Notes: generated by a model not told the origin, from the sequence alone. A stretch of 64,000 nucleotides of DNA from Anaerolinea sp. (GCA_029975055.1 JARKPU010000050.1:1-64000); one strand, 5' to 3'. Shown: positions 17,990-27,011, numbered from the stretch's first letter. A program made the numbers and translations.

Positions 17990-19003
17990 ATGAATACAAA
18001 GCTCCCAAGCGGATACACCGCCCGGCCGGCGACTCTGGATGACGTGGATGCACTGGTGGCGCTGTTCAATGAGCAATCGATGGCGATGATCGGCGTGGTG
18101 ACAGACGAGTCCGAAGAGGTGCGCAGTTATTTCCAGAGGCCGGGTTACAGCCTTGCGGAAGATACGCTTATGATCGCCGATGCGTGCGGCAAGCCGGTGG
18201 GGTTTGCCGACCTTTCGGATACAACCGAACCCCATGTGCACCTTTATAGCTTCGGCGTTGTGCACCCCGAGCACTGCGGGCGCGGGCTGGGCGGCTACCT
18301 GGTGGATTGGATCATCGCGCGCGGCTGCAGGGGGCTGGTGCGCGCCCCTGAAGGCGCGCGGGTGACGATGGTGCAGATGGTCCCTTCGCAGGATGCTGCC
18401 GGAGCAAAGCTGCTCGAAAGCCGGGGGTTCCATTATGAGCGCTCCAGTTACCTGATGCGCATCACCATGGACGACGCGCCTGCTGCGCCCCAGCTCCCCG
18501 CCGGCATCACCATCCGCCCGATCCACATGGAAACGGAATTCGAGCAAGCGGTGCGCACCATTCGCACCAGCTTTAAAGACCATTTTGGTTTTGTAGAAGA
18601 GCCGTTTGAGCAATCGCTGGAGCGCTGGCGGTACTTCACCTCCAGCGACCCGCATTTTGACCCGAAGGTCTGGTACCTGGCGCTGGATGATGGCGAGATT
18701 GCCGGAGTGTGTTACTGCTCGCCGCACACCGAAGAAGACCCCGAGATGGCCTGGGTGAACACGCTGGGAGTCCGGCGCGAATGGCGCGGCAGGGGCATCG
18801 GATATGCGCTGCTGCGCACCGCCTTTGTGGAGTTCTACCGGCGCGGCTTCCGCAAGGTGGGCCTGGGCGTGGATGCCGAGAGTCTGACGGGCGCGACGCG
18901 CCTTTACCGCAAGGCCGGCATGGACGTGATGCGCGAATATCTCAATTTTGAGTACGAGCTGCGCGCAGGGGTCGAGCTGGCCACCCGGGCGCTGGCCCGT
19001 TAG
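17990..19003 (+). CDS. Tandem GNAT acetyltransferase (mycothiol synthase-like architecture)
   Basis: 337 aa with two GNAT domains in series. Domain 1 (about 8-155) has FGVVHPEHCGRGLGGYLVDW; domain 2 (about 165-320) has NTLGVRREWRGRGIGYALLRT and VDAESLTGATRLYRKAGM. The C-terminal copy has an intact RxxGxG/A loop, as in MshD-like proteins, so that is probably the active one. A longer frame exists, but ATG 17990 has AAGGA eight bases upstream. It lies about 100 bp after the permease and may share its transcript. Substrate unknown; mycothiol is not expected in Chloroflexota, so MshD is not claimed. Confidence 0.85.
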   Translation: MNTKLPSGYTARPATLDDVDALVALFNEQSMAMIGVVTDESEEVRSYFQRPGYSLAEDTLMIADACGKPVGFADLSDTTEPHVHLYSFGVVHPEHCGRGLGGYLVDWIIARGCRGLVRAPEGARVTMVQMVPSQDAAGAKLLESRGFHYERSSYLMRITMDDAPAAPQLPAGITIRPIHMETEFEQAVRTIRTSFKDHFGFVEEPFEQSLERWRYFTSSDPHFDPKVWYLALDDGEIAGVCYCSPHTEEDPEMAWVNTLGVRREWRGRGIGYALLRTAFVEFYRRGFRKVGLGVDAESLTGATRLYRKAGMDVMREYLNFEYELRAGVELATRALAR

Positions 19004-19034
19004 CCGACCGCCTCGATCGCAAGGGAATTCACAA

Positions 19035-20282
19035 ATGCCAGAGAAAAAGCAACCCATCCTCAACGCAACCCTCCGGCTGTTCCTGGTGGCGATGATCCTG
19101 GCGAACATCGCCGGGCAGATGTATTACCCGATCCTGCCGCTCTACCTGAAGGACCTCAACGCCAGCGTGGTGCAGGTGGGCCTGTTCTTCACCCTATCGC
19201 AGATCATCCCGCTGCTGCTGCAGATCATCGGCGGGTGGATTTCCGATAACCTCGGGCGGTTGCGCAGCATTGCCATCGGCAGCGTGGCGGGGGTGCTTTC
19301 GTATGTGGGGCTTGTCTGGGCGCCAAGCTGGCAGTGGGTGCTGCTGGGCGAAGGCCTGGCGGCGGTCACGCGCTCGCTGGTGGCGCCCAGCTTTGGGGCC
19401 TTTGTGGCCGAGCAATCGGCCGAGGAGAACCGGGCGCGCGTCTTTGGGGTGGTGGAGACGGTTTACGGCGTGGTGGGGGTGGTCGGCCCGGCGCTGGGAG
19501 GCTTGCTTGCCAGCCTGTGGGGCTTCAAGCCGATGTTGATGGTGGCGGCCGTGCTTTACATCGGCGCGACGCTGCTGCGCGTGATCATGGCGCGCACCGC
19601 CGCGCGCGGCAAAGAGGCTGCCCCTGCCCGGCTGACCCTGGCGAGCCTGAAGGCCAACCTGGGAGGCGTGTTTGGGCTGGTGGCGGCGGGCGGGGTGATC
19701 ACCTGGCTGCTGATCACCGACGGGGTGCGCGATATCGCCTTCTCGATGTCCTTCACCTTCATGCCGCTGTTTATGCAGGAGTTCGGGAAGATCTCGGTGC
19801 AGCAGATCGGCGTGTTGAATGCCGTCTTCTCGGTGGCGGCCATGGCGACCAACCTGCCCGGCGGCTGGCTGGCCGATAAGAAAGGCGAACGGGTGGCGAT
19901 TGTGGCCGGGTTTGTGGGCGAATTCGCCTCGATGATGCTCTTCCTGCAGGCCAGGAGCTTCTGGGGTTATGCCGCTTCCTGGATGGTGGCCGGGTTGGGG
20001 GTGGGGTTGATGTCGCCCGCGTTCTCGGCGCTGATCACCAAGGCCATCCCAGAGAAATACCGGGGGACGGGCATGGGGCTGCTCCAAACCAGCCTGGGCC
20101 TGTTCTCGCTGCCAGCACCGGCAATCGGCGGGCAGATCTACGAGCGCATCGGGCCGCGCGTGCCGTTCACCATCACCGCCTGGGTGGCGCTCGCCACCGT
20201 CATCCCCGCGTGGTTGAAGTTCCGCCTGCCCAACGGGAACGGCGCCGCCGCCCACGAGGAACCCGCCTCTGCGGCGGAGTAA
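19035..20282 (+). CDS. MFS transporter (drug-efflux type)
   Basis: 415 aa, twelve predicted transmembrane helices. The loop 2-3 motif is GWISDNLGRLRSIAIG, matching the MFS motif A (GxLaDrxGrkR), with a second weaker copy GGWLADKKGERVAI in the other half. Motif C-like VVGVVGPALGG in TM5 points to an antiporter of the drug-efflux type. ATG 19035 is used because AAGGGA lies 8 bp upstream and the longer frame overlaps the previous gene. It ends at a bidirectional terminator. Confidence 0.9.
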   Translation: MPEKKQPILNATLRLFLVAMILANIAGQMYYPILPLYLKDLNASVVQVGLFFTLSQIIPLLLQIIGGWISDNLGRLRSIAIGSVAGVLSYVGLVWAPSWQWVLLGEGLAAVTRSLVAPSFGAFVAEQSAEENRARVFGVVETVYGVVGVVGPALGGLLASLWGFKPMLMVAAVLYIGATLLRVIMARTAARGKEAAPARLTLASLKANLGGVFGLVAAGGVITWLLITDGVRDIAFSMSFTFMPLFMQEFGKISVQQIGVLNAVFSVAAMATNLPGGWLADKKGERVAIVAGFVGEFASMMLFLQARSFWGYAASWMVAGLGVGLMSPAFSALITKAIPEKYRGTGMGLLQTSLGLFSLPAPAIGGQIYERIGPRVPFTITAWVALATVIPAWLKFRLPNGNGAAAHEEPASAAE

Positions 20283-20288
20283 AAACGA

Positions 20289-20323
20289 AAATGGGTTGGC
20301 GCATCGCAGGCCAACCCATTTTG
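20289..20323. terminator. Bidirectional terminator
   Basis: AAAATGGGTTGGC (20289-20301) pairs with GCCAACCCATTTT (20311-20323). A/T runs on both sides let it serve both the MFS gene and the convergent crp-type gene. Confidence 0.85.
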
Positions 20324-20341
20324 ATTGCGTTTACGCAATAT

Positions 20342-21028
20342 CTACTCGGCCAGCTCCCGCAGGGCCTGCGGCCGGTGGAGCGTGATGTGCCCCTCGGTAT
20401 CGGCCGAGAGCACCCCCTGGCGCTTGAGCAAAACCATCACCTGGTTGGCGCGCTTGCGTGAGGACCCCACCAGCTCGGCAATTTCACCCTGAGGCAGACT
20501 GAGCGGGATGTAAATCCCGTTCTCCTTTGGCTGGCCGTAGGCCTCGGCCAGATCGAGCAGCTGGCGCGCAATGCGCCCGGGCACATCCAGGGCGGCATAG
20601 GCGCGGATGAGGGCGGTGGTGCGGCGCACCTGCCCCACCAGCAGGCGCAGCAGGTTCTCGTTGGCAGGCGGGATGGTTTGCAGCATTTCGAGGAAATGCT
20701 CGCGCGTCAACCAGGCGGTGAGGGTTGGCTCGAGGGTCACCACCGAGGCGGAGCGCCCGGCCTGGTCGATGGCGCTCAGCTCGCCGATCATATCGCCCTG
20801 GCCCTGGATGTTGACGATCACCTGTCGGCCGTCGAGCTGGGCCAGGTACACTTTGACCGTGCCGGAGATGATGAAGTACACCAGTTCGCCCGGCTCGCCT
20901 TCGATCAGCAGGTCGATGCCGGCGGGGAACTCGCGCACGCTCAGGCGCGCGCTTACCCAGGCCATTTGCACGGGCGAAAGCCCGGCAAACAGGCGAATCG
21001 AGTTGAGCGCCTGGGGCGAAAGCAGCAT
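20342..21028 (-). CDS. Crp/Fnr family transcriptional regulator
   Basis: 228 aa. The N-terminal beta-roll (about 10-120, with GDMIGELSAID as the phosphate-binding-cassette region) is followed by the dimer helix and a Crp-type HTH: PQGEIAELVGSSRKRANQVMVLL. No Fnr-type N-terminal cysteine cluster is present. The frame extends to an ATG at 21052, but the TATAAT at 21035-21040 lies between the two ATGs, six bases before ATG 21028, so I place the start at 21028. Ligand and targets unknown. Confidence 0.9.
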   Translation of the reverse strand: MLLSPQALNSIRLFAGLSPVQMAWVSARLSVREFPAGIDLLIEGEPGELVYFIISGTVKVYLAQLDGRQVIVNIQGQGDMIGELSAIDQAGRSASVVTLEPTLTAWLTREHFLEMLQTIPPANENLLRLLVGQVRRTTALIRAYAALDVPGRIARQLLDLAEAYGQPKENGIYIPLSLPQGEIAELVGSSRKRANQVMVLLKRQGVLSADTEGHITLHRPQALRELAE

Positions 21029-21034
21029 GATTCT

Positions 21035-21040
21035 ATTATA
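21035..21040 (-). promoter_or_regulatory. -10 hexamer deciding the crp-type start
   Basis: TATAAT on the minus strand, followed by AGAATC and the ATG at 21028. It excludes the upstream in-frame ATG from this transcript. Confidence 0.6.
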
Positions 21041-21063
21041 CGGGAAGTTCATGCCTGGAAAAC

Positions 21064-21090
21064 AGGAGCGGGCTTTGCGGCCCGCTCCTT
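21064..21090. repeat. Hairpin
   Basis: AGGAGCGGG (21064-21072) pairs with CCCGCTCCT (21081-21089). It lies between the MBL gene and the crp-type gene, both minus strand, and has no T-tract in that direction. Confidence 0.6.
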
Positions 21091-21171
21091 GCGAATTTGT
21101 TAAGCCACCTACGGGTAGGGGCGGACCTGCGTGTCCGCCCTCTTTTTGAACTTTTGCGAATTTGTTAAGCC
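21089..21171. repeat. 18-bp direct repeat flanking a REP-like palindrome
   Basis: TTGCGAATTTGTTAAGCC occurs at 21089-21106 and again at 21154-21171. Between them lies a palindrome, GGGCGGAC (about 21119-21126) pairing with GTCCGCCC (21133-21140), of the kind often dispersed in bacterial genomes. The second direct repeat covers the stop codon of the MBL gene. Confidence 0.75.
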
Positions 21172-22148
21172 CCGGCGTGCAGCCTGGCGGCCTCCATCAG
21201 CTTCACCTCGCCGGGCGGGTCGAGCAGGTCGATCTGCAGCCCTTCACGCGCGATGAACGCGCCGGGAAAGACCTGTTCCACCTGCCCGGCGATGCTGTCC
21301 AGCTGGTCATCGTCATATTCTGGCGCCAGGTGGAAGAGCGCGAGCCGGTGCGCCCCGGCAGCGCGCGCAGCCTGGACGGCTATGCTGACGGTGGAATGCC
21401 CGTAGCCCTGCGTGGTGGGCAGGCCGGGGGCAAGGCCCAGGTAGTGTTCATCGGTATATTGCGCGTCGTGGATGAGCAGGTCGGCGCCCTGGGCGAACTT
21501 TGCCAGGCGCTGGTCGCCGTTCACATAGCCTTCGGTGTCGGTGGCGTAGACCACCGATTGGCCGCGCCAGTCGATGCGGTAATGCAGCACACCGTTGGGG
21601 TGCGCGTAAGAACGCAGCACGCGCACGCGCACCAGGTCGGGGTCGTTCTGCAGGGCGGGGTCGCCCACGCTGCCCAGCGCCACCCCGCCAACCGACTCGC
21701 CGATGGCCAGCAGGTCGGGGTCGCGCAGGGTGGCAAAGCTCAGCCAGGCGTTCAACTCGGCCAGCCGAAGGGGAAAATACGGCGGGTTCATCACCGTGTC
21801 GAGCGTCACCTTGGGGGATGAATTCAGAAAATCGGGCCCAAAAATGTGCAGGCGCGCGCTGGGGACGAACGCCGGGGAGAAGAACGGGAAGCCCTGGGTG
21901 TGGTCGTGGTGCAGGTGGCTGAGGAGCAGCACCGCCTCCACGGGCTTGGCCAGTTCGCGGCTGCGGCGCATCAGGTGACGGCCAAGGGGGATGATGCCGG
22001 TGCCTGCATCCAGGATGATGGTATGGCCGCCTGCCTCCACCTCCACGCAGGGAGTGTTACCGCCATACCGCACCGTCGAAGGGCCGGGGGTGGGGTAACT
22101 TCCGCGCACCCCCCAGAACCGTACGCTAAACCCGCTATTTCCGGCCAT
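21165..22148 (-). CDS. MBL-fold metallo-hydrolase
   Basis: 327 aa. The metallo-beta-lactamase metal site is visible as LLSHLHHDHTQGFPFF (HxHxDH), with later ligands in YATDTEGY (Asp) and IHDAQY. The N-terminal VRFWGVRGSYPTPGP and GGNTPCVEV are characteristic of the phosphodiesterase-like/RNase Z-like branch that includes PhnP-like and cyclic-nucleotide phosphodiesterase-like proteins. ATG 22148 follows GGAGG by six bases; the longer frame to 22220 lacks a ribosome site. Substrate unknown. Confidence 0.88.
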   Translation of the reverse strand: MAGNSGFSVRFWGVRGSYPTPGPSTVRYGGNTPCVEVEAGGHTIILDAGTGIIPLGRHLMRRSRELAKPVEAVLLLSHLHHDHTQGFPFFSPAFVPSARLHIFGPDFLNSSPKVTLDTVMNPPYFPLRLAELNAWLSFATLRDPDLLAIGESVGGVALGSVGDPALQNDPDLVRVRVLRSYAHPNGVLHYRIDWRGQSVVYATDTEGYVNGDQRLAKFAQGADLLIHDAQYTDEHYLGLAPGLPTTQGYGHSTVSIAVQAARAAGAHRLALFHLAPEYDDDQLDSIAGQVEQVFPGAFIAREGLQIDLLDPPGEVKLMEAARLHAGA

Positions 22149-22220
22149 GCCATACCTCCAAAACCGCGCGGGTGGTGAGTGATTTTCCAAGGTCACAGTC
22201 CACCCTAAAGTTTGACGCAA

Positions 22221-22263
22221 ATCTGATGTTTGTACGGCACAGAGTACCGCCTAAACATCAGAT
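22221..22263. repeat. Inverted repeat in divergent promoter region
   Basis: ATCTGATGTTT (22221-22231) pairs with AAACATCAGAT (22253-22263). It lies between the divergent MBL and HAD genes and could be an operator or a hairpin at the 5' side of either transcript. Confidence 0.65.
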
Positions 22264-22345
22264 CTCAACTTCAACCCGCGCCTATAATTTACCTGTTCAA
22301 GGGACGGCAGGCAAGGAAATTGTTCCCAGCGCCCTGCGTGGGTGA

Positions 22346-22351
22346 TATACT
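22346..22351 (+). promoter_or_regulatory. -10 hexamer before HAD phosphatase
   Basis: TATACT followed by ACGACGC and the ATG at 22359, with no Shine-Dalgarno; a leaderless start. Confidence 0.5.
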
Positions 22352-22358
22352 ACGACGC

Positions 22359-22985
22359 ATGTCTGGCATTCGCGCTGTTATTTTCGATATGGGCGGGGTG
22401 ATCATCCGCACAGAAGACGCCGCTCCGCGCCTGCGCCTGGCTGAACGCTACGGACTCGACCGGGCCGGTGTGGAAAAGCTGGTCTTTGGCAGCGAGGCCG
22501 CGCGCTCGGCCGAATTGGGGCAGGTGGGCGAACAGGCCGTCTGGGAAAGCATCCGCCGGGCGCTCGGTTTGAACGACGCCCAGCTGGCCGATTTTCAACG
22601 CGAGTTTTGGCGCGGCGACTGCCTCGACCGCTCGCTGGTGGAGCTGGCGGCCTCGCTGCGCCCGGGCGTCAAAACCGGGCTGCTGACCAACGCCTGGAAC
22701 CCAACCCCGCTGACGATCTTCACCCGCCAGTTTGGGCTGCCGGAATCCTTCGTGGAATCGGCTTATGATGTGGTGGTCAGTTCGGCGGCGGTGGGCTTGC
22801 GGAAGCCCGATCCGCGCATCTACCAGGTGATCCTCGCGCGCCTGGGTGCGCAGCCTGCGGAGGCTGTTTTTGTAGATGATTTCATCGAAAACATCGAAGC
22901 GGCGCAAGCCCTGGGCATGCACGGGGTGCACTTCCGCAGCCCGGCGCAGGCGGTGGCCGAATTGCATTCGCTGCTGGGCGGTTGA
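22359..22985 (+). CDS. HAD family hydrolase
   Basis: 208 aa haloacid dehalogenase-like phosphatase. Motif I is FDMGGVIIRTE: the first Asp is present, but the usual second Asp (DxD) is Gly, as in the epoxide-hydrolase-N/HAD-IA group of dehalogenase-like proteins, where the second acid is often absent. Motif II LLTNAWN, motif III Lys in GLRKPDPRIYQ and motif IV FVDDFIENI are present. The frame opens earlier, but ATG 22359 is fixed by the -10 element. The next gene begins 9 bp after its stop. Confidence 0.88.
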   Translation: MSGIRAVIFDMGGVIIRTEDAAPRLRLAERYGLDRAGVEKLVFGSEAARSAELGQVGEQAVWESIRRALGLNDAQLADFQREFWRGDCLDRSLVELAASLRPGVKTGLLTNAWNPTPLTIFTRQFGLPESFVESAYDVVVSSAAVGLRKPDPRIYQVILARLGAQPAEAVFVDDFIENIEAAQALGMHGVHFRSPAQAVAELHSLLGG

Positions 22986-22994
22986 CGCAAACCG

Positions 22995-23600
22995 ATGCAG
23001 CCCGCTCATCGCTGCCTGACGATCGGCGTTGTCGCCGATACGCACGTCCCCGACCGGATCAACGCGCTGCACCCGGCCCTCCTGGCCTCCCTCAAGGCGG
23101 CGGGCGTGGAGCGCATTTTACACGCGGGCGATGCCTGCACCAACCGTGTGCCGGCGGAGCTGGCACAGGTCGCGCCGGTGAGCCTGGTGCGCGGCAACCG
23201 TGATTGGACGATGACGCCCCTCCCGCCCGACAGCCTGAGCCTGGATTTGTTTGGGAACCGGTTGGTGCTGGCGCACGGGCATGGAAGCTTCTTCACCTAC
23301 TGGTACGATAAATTTCAGTACATCCGGCATGGGTATGTCTTCGAGCGTTACCAGCGCCGCCTCCTGCGGGGCTGGCCGCAGGCCAACGTGTTTGTCTTTG
23401 GCCACACGCACCATGCCGAGATTCGCTGGATTGACGGGCGGCTGTACTTCAACCCCGGCTCGGCCAGTTTTGGGCTGGCGTCCATCCAGGCGCCGATGAG
23501 CTTTGGGCTGTTGAGAGCCTACCCCGATGGGCGCATCGAGGCTGAGATTTGCCCGCTCGACGGCTGGCGGCCCGTTCAAGGGCGGTGGATGCGCGCCTGA
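22995..23600 (+). CDS. Metallophosphoesterase (YfcE/MJ0936-like)
   Basis: 201 aa. All calcineurin-like metal motifs are visible: VVADTHVPD (DxH), HAGDACT (GD), RGNRDW (GNxD), LAHGHG and FGHTHHAE (GHTH). This small YfcE-type family acts as a manganese-dependent phosphodiesterase; the physiological substrate is not known. It forms a two-gene unit with the HAD phosphatase. A second, diverged member of the family lies at 27012-27503. Confidence 0.92.
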   Translation: MQPAHRCLTIGVVADTHVPDRINALHPALLASLKAAGVERILHAGDACTNRVPAELAQVAPVSLVRGNRDWTMTPLPPDSLSLDLFGNRLVLAHGHGSFFTYWYDKFQYIRHGYVFERYQRRLLRGWPQANVFVFGHTHHAEIRWIDGRLYFNPGSASFGLASIQAPMSFGLLRAYPDGRIEAEICPLDGWRPVQGRWMRA

Positions 23601-23796
23601 GACCGCCCCGCCGGTGATAGATCGGCTGCCAATCCGTATTAATAGAAGCGAATGGGAGATCATTTCCTTCTGCCTGTCCGGCGCAGGTTCACGCTGCGCC
23701 TTTAGCCTGGACGAATCCCGGGCAGAGAATCATTCACACAAGAACATGCACGCTATCGAGTCCCCAAATGATCCGACCGCCTGAGAAGGAGTGCCG

Positions 23797-24771
23797 ATGG
23801 GCCGGTTCTTACTCCGCCGCTTGATCTTGCTGCCGGTGATCCTGGTGCTGTTGAACTTCCTGGGTTTCTGCTACGCCGCTTTAGCCATCCAGGTTCACCG
23901 GGCGCAAAGCCCGTACGGCGCGCAAGAAGAAACCACCCCTCAGGTGATCGCTCAATACCGCGACTACGCCCGCGGCCTGCTGCGCTTCGACCTGGGTTCT
24001 CTGCCCGTGGGGACGCATTCGCCGATCGGCGCTTTTGTGGCGCAGGGCCTGGGGGCCAGCGTGGGGTTGTTCGGGCTGGCTTTTCTCCTCAGCCTGCTGG
24101 TGGGCCTGCCCCTGGGGCGCGCGGCCATCCAGCTCGACCCGCCGCGCACGCGCCCATGGCTGACCGGACTCGCTACGGCCGGGCTGGCCATGCCGGGGTT
24201 TTATATCGGCACGCTGCTCGTCTCGCTGCTCTTGATGCAGGTATCGGAGGCCAACTCAAACCCTGCGCTGCCGGTGAGCGGGTTTGGCTGGGACCTGCAC
24301 CTCATTCTACCGCTCGTTGCGCTTACGATCCGCCCGGCGGTGCAGATTGCGCAGGTGACGGCCAGCCTGCTTTCTGAGGAGCTTGGCAGGCGGTACGTCA
24401 CCGCGGCGCGCAGCTTTGGCCTCACCTGGCGGATGATTCTGCGCGAAAAGGCGCTCAAAAATATCCTTGCGCCGCTCTTCCTCTCCATCTCCAGCGCTTT
24501 CCGCCTCTCGGTGGCCGAACTGATCCTGGTGGAGTACCTGTTCGATTGGCCGGGCATCGGGCGCATGCTGGCGCGCACGCTGGTGCCGCCCAGCACGGTG
24601 GGGCCGCGCGGCCTGCTGGATGTGGGCGTGTATTTCCTCTGGCCGCCGTTGATGGCGGCGCTGCTGCCGCTCTTTGGGCTGCTGTTCTACCTGGTGGATA
24701 CGCTGGCCTCGGCGCTGGCCCGCCGCGTGGATCCGCGCCTGGGCGCGCCCGAGGAGGTGACCTATGGATAG
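23797..24771 (+). CDS. ABC transporter permease, DppB/OppB type
   Basis: 324 aa. First permease of a peptide/nickel-type importer: N-terminal RFLLRRLILLPVILVLLN helix, a periplasmic loop, and five further helices. The EAA-type cytoplasmic loop is YVTAARSFGLTWRMILREKAL; the family feature EYLFDWPGIGRML is clear. The start is ATG 23797 rather than GTG 23791, because the Shine-Dalgarno AAGGAG ends at 23791. The gene overlaps the next one by eight bases. No binding protein or ATPase gene is beside this pair. Confidence 0.92.
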   Translation: MGRFLLRRLILLPVILVLLNFLGFCYAALAIQVHRAQSPYGAQEETTPQVIAQYRDYARGLLRFDLGSLPVGTHSPIGAFVAQGLGASVGLFGLAFLLSLLVGLPLGRAAIQLDPPRTRPWLTGLATAGLAMPGFYIGTLLVSLLLMQVSEANSNPALPVSGFGWDLHLILPLVALTIRPAVQIAQVTASLLSEELGRRYVTAARSFGLTWRMILREKALKNILAPLFLSISSAFRLSVAELILVEYLFDWPGIGRMLARTLVPPSTVGPRGLLDVGVYFLWPPLMAALLPLFGLLFYLVDTLASALARRVDPRLGAPEEVTYG

Positions 24772-26950
24772 CGCCTTCCGCCCGCGCCCGGCCTCCAACT
24801 GGGCACTCGCTGCCGGCCTGGGGATGGTGCTGGCGGTGGCGCTGATGGCCGTCATCGGGCCGGCGTTCGCTCCGGCCGACCCGATGAAAGAAACCTACAT
24901 CGGGCAGGTGGGCACGCGCTTCATTCGGCCGCCCTTCCCGCCGAACAGCGTGGAGGGCTACCCGCTTGGCTCGGACGAATGGGGGCGCGATTTGCTCAGC
25001 CGGCTGCTGTGGGCCGTGCGCCCCACCCTCACGCTGGTGCTGGTGGTGGCGGCGGTTCGGCTGGTGCTCGGCATCTTTGCCGGGCTGGTCAGCGGCTGGT
25101 CGAGCACGTGGTTTTCGCGCCTGCTCGATACGCTCATCTCGGCCTGCCTGGCGGTGCCGGTGCTCTTCGTGGCGCTGTGCGTCATCGCGCTGATGGGCAG
25201 CGAGTGGGGGGTGTGGGCTTTCATCGCCGGTCTCTCGCTGACGGGCTGGGCCGAGCCGGCGCGCATCGTGCGCGAGCAGACGCGCTCGCTCAAATCGCAG
25301 ACTTTTGTGGAGGCCTCGCGCGCCATGGGCGCCGCCCCCGAGCAGCTTGTGCTGGGGCATATCTTGCCGCACGTGCTGCCGATGATGTGGATTCAACTGG
25401 CCTTCGAGGTGGCCGGCACGCTCCTGGCGACCGCCGCGCTGGGCTTCCTGGGTTATTACATGAACGGGATCTGGATCCCGATCGGCGATTGGGTTGGGCA
25501 GCACACCACCGGCATGCCCGAGCTGGGCGAGATGCTCGGCTCGGCGACCACGCAGCGCGTGCCGTGGAGCGCCCTCTTTGCCGGGACGGTGGTTGTGCTT
25601 ATCGTGCTGGCGTTCAACCTGCTTGGCGAGGGGCTGCGCCGGCAGCTCAGCCCCGAGAGGCAGCGCCGCCGGGCCGATATGACGCGCGCCTCGGCGCGCG
25701 CCGGTGCCTGGGTGGAAGACCGGGCTTATGCCGCCGCGGCGGGCATTCTGCGGGTGGCTTCGGCAAACGGGGTGGTGGTGATGCTCGGCGTGGTGATCAT
25801 CGGCGGCGTGTGGCTGATCTCATCCACCCAGGCGCCTGCCCCATCGCAGACGGCCGTCACCCTGCCCGGCGGGAACTGGTGGGCCACCAGCAAGCGCGAT
25901 GCTCAATCCACCTACTGGGCGGCGGCTAAAGGGCCTTCACAGCCGCGCATCTTGTGGAAGTTCACCACCCAATCGGGCTTCGTGGGCGGGCCGGTAGTGG
26001 ATTCCAGGGGGAATCTCTTCCTGAGCAATGCCGACGGCGCAGTGTATGCCGTTTCTTCCGGCGGGATGCTCCTGTGGAAGAAAGCGCCGGCAGCACAGCC
26101 CTTTGGCTCGCCCGCGCTTTCGCCGGATGGAAATATCCTGGTTGTGGATGTACAGGGCGGCCTTTCGGCGCTCAGCCCGCAGGGAGAGCTGCTCTGGTCG
26201 GTGAATTATACCGAGAACGACCAGCCCTTGAGCGAGCCGGTGGTGGGGGCCTCCGGCACGGCCTATTACGCCACCCGCACCCGTCTCGCGGCGGTTTACC
26301 CCAGCGGCAAGCTGCGCTTTTTGATCAACCTCCCGACGTACAGCTATGTGGACCCCATGCCGCGCCTCTCGCTGGACGAGCGCTTCCTGTTCTTTGAGGA
26401 TACCGTGGTCAATGCCCAGACCGGCGAGCTGGAATTCGACCAGACCCCGCCGCCCATGGACAGCTACGTGGTGGGCGCAGATGGGAAGAATTACGACCGC
26501 CTGCAAGACGGGATGAGCGAGTGGCAGTTGAGCGAGAACGGGTATGTGTTGATCCAGTCATCCGAATTCGATGTTCGCAACCTGGGGATGAACTTCAGGC
26601 GGCCTGCGGAAAGCGGCGTGAGCCCCGACGGCAACGTGTGGCTGGTGCTCTCGACGGGTTTCGATGTGCCGAGTTTCGTCTGGATGGAACCGGCGCGCTC
26701 GCGCCTGCAGGTGATCAACTTCCCATCAGTGATGACGCGCCTGATCGGCATCGATGCGCTCGGGCGGGTGTATCTGTGCAGCGATATGAATGAGGGCAAT
26801 TCCTTCTGCCGCGCGGTGGATGGCTCCACTGCGGCGAAGGCGTGGGATTTTGAATTGCCGGAAGGCAGGGGAATCTCAGGCGGGGCGATTCTGCCGGGCC
26901 GGATGTACGTGGCGGTTGCCCAGCATATCTTTGCCATCGGCGATGAATGA
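24764..26950 (+). CDS. ABC permease (DppC/OppC type) fused to extra helix and PQQ-like beta-propeller
   Basis: 728 aa, more than twice the family length. Residues 1-295 are a normal DppC-type permease: YPLGSDEWGRDLLSRLLWA (family signature), membrane segments, and EAA loop EASRAMGAAPEQLVLGHILP (about 183-202). A basic linker (295-330) is followed by a seventh helix (about 334-354). Residues about 370-728 are a repeat domain with blades such as GGPVVDSRGNLFLSNADG, GSPALSPDGNILVVDVQG and SEPVVGASGTAYYATRTR, typical of PQQ-like/quinoprotein beta-propellers. Topology places the propeller outside the membrane. It could replace or assist a solute-binding protein. Reading is continuous, so this is not a sequencing frameshift. 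Confidence 0.9.
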   Translation: MDSAFRPRPASNWALAAGLGMVLAVALMAVIGPAFAPADPMKETYIGQVGTRFIRPPFPPNSVEGYPLGSDEWGRDLLSRLLWAVRPTLTLVLVVAAVRLVLGIFAGLVSGWSSTWFSRLLDTLISACLAVPVLFVALCVIALMGSEWGVWAFIAGLSLTGWAEPARIVREQTRSLKSQTFVEASRAMGAAPEQLVLGHILPHVLPMMWIQLAFEVAGTLLATAALGFLGYYMNGIWIPIGDWVGQHTTGMPELGEMLGSATTQRVPWSALFAGTVVVLIVLAFNLLGEGLRRQLSPERQRRRADMTRASARAGAWVEDRAYAAAAGILRVASANGVVVMLGVVIIGGVWLISSTQAPAPSQTAVTLPGGNWWATSKRDAQSTYWAAAKGPSQPRILWKFTTQSGFVGGPVVDSRGNLFLSNADGAVYAVSSGGMLLWKKAPAAQPFGSPALSPDGNILVVDVQGGLSALSPQGELLWSVNYTENDQPLSEPVVGASGTAYYATRTRLAAVYPSGKLRFLINLPTYSYVDPMPRLSLDERFLFFEDTVVNAQTGELEFDQTPPPMDSYVVGADGKNYDRLQDGMSEWQLSENGYVLIQSSEFDVRNLGMNFRRPAESGVSPDGNVWLVLSTGFDVPSFVWMEPARSRLQVINFPSVMTRLIGIDALGRVYLCSDMNEGNSFCRAVDGSTAAKAWDFELPEGRGISGGAILPGRMYVAVAQHIFAIGDE

Positions 26951-27011
26951 GGACGCGCAGGCTCAGACTCGGCGGATGCGCCGGTCGGTGGAGCAAAATG
27001 GGCGCAGAGTT

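Noticed and set aside
17990..19003. Calling the tandem GNAT mycothiol synthase (mshD)
   Set aside because: Same architecture, but mycothiol is not expected in this phylum and no mshA-C gene is visible.
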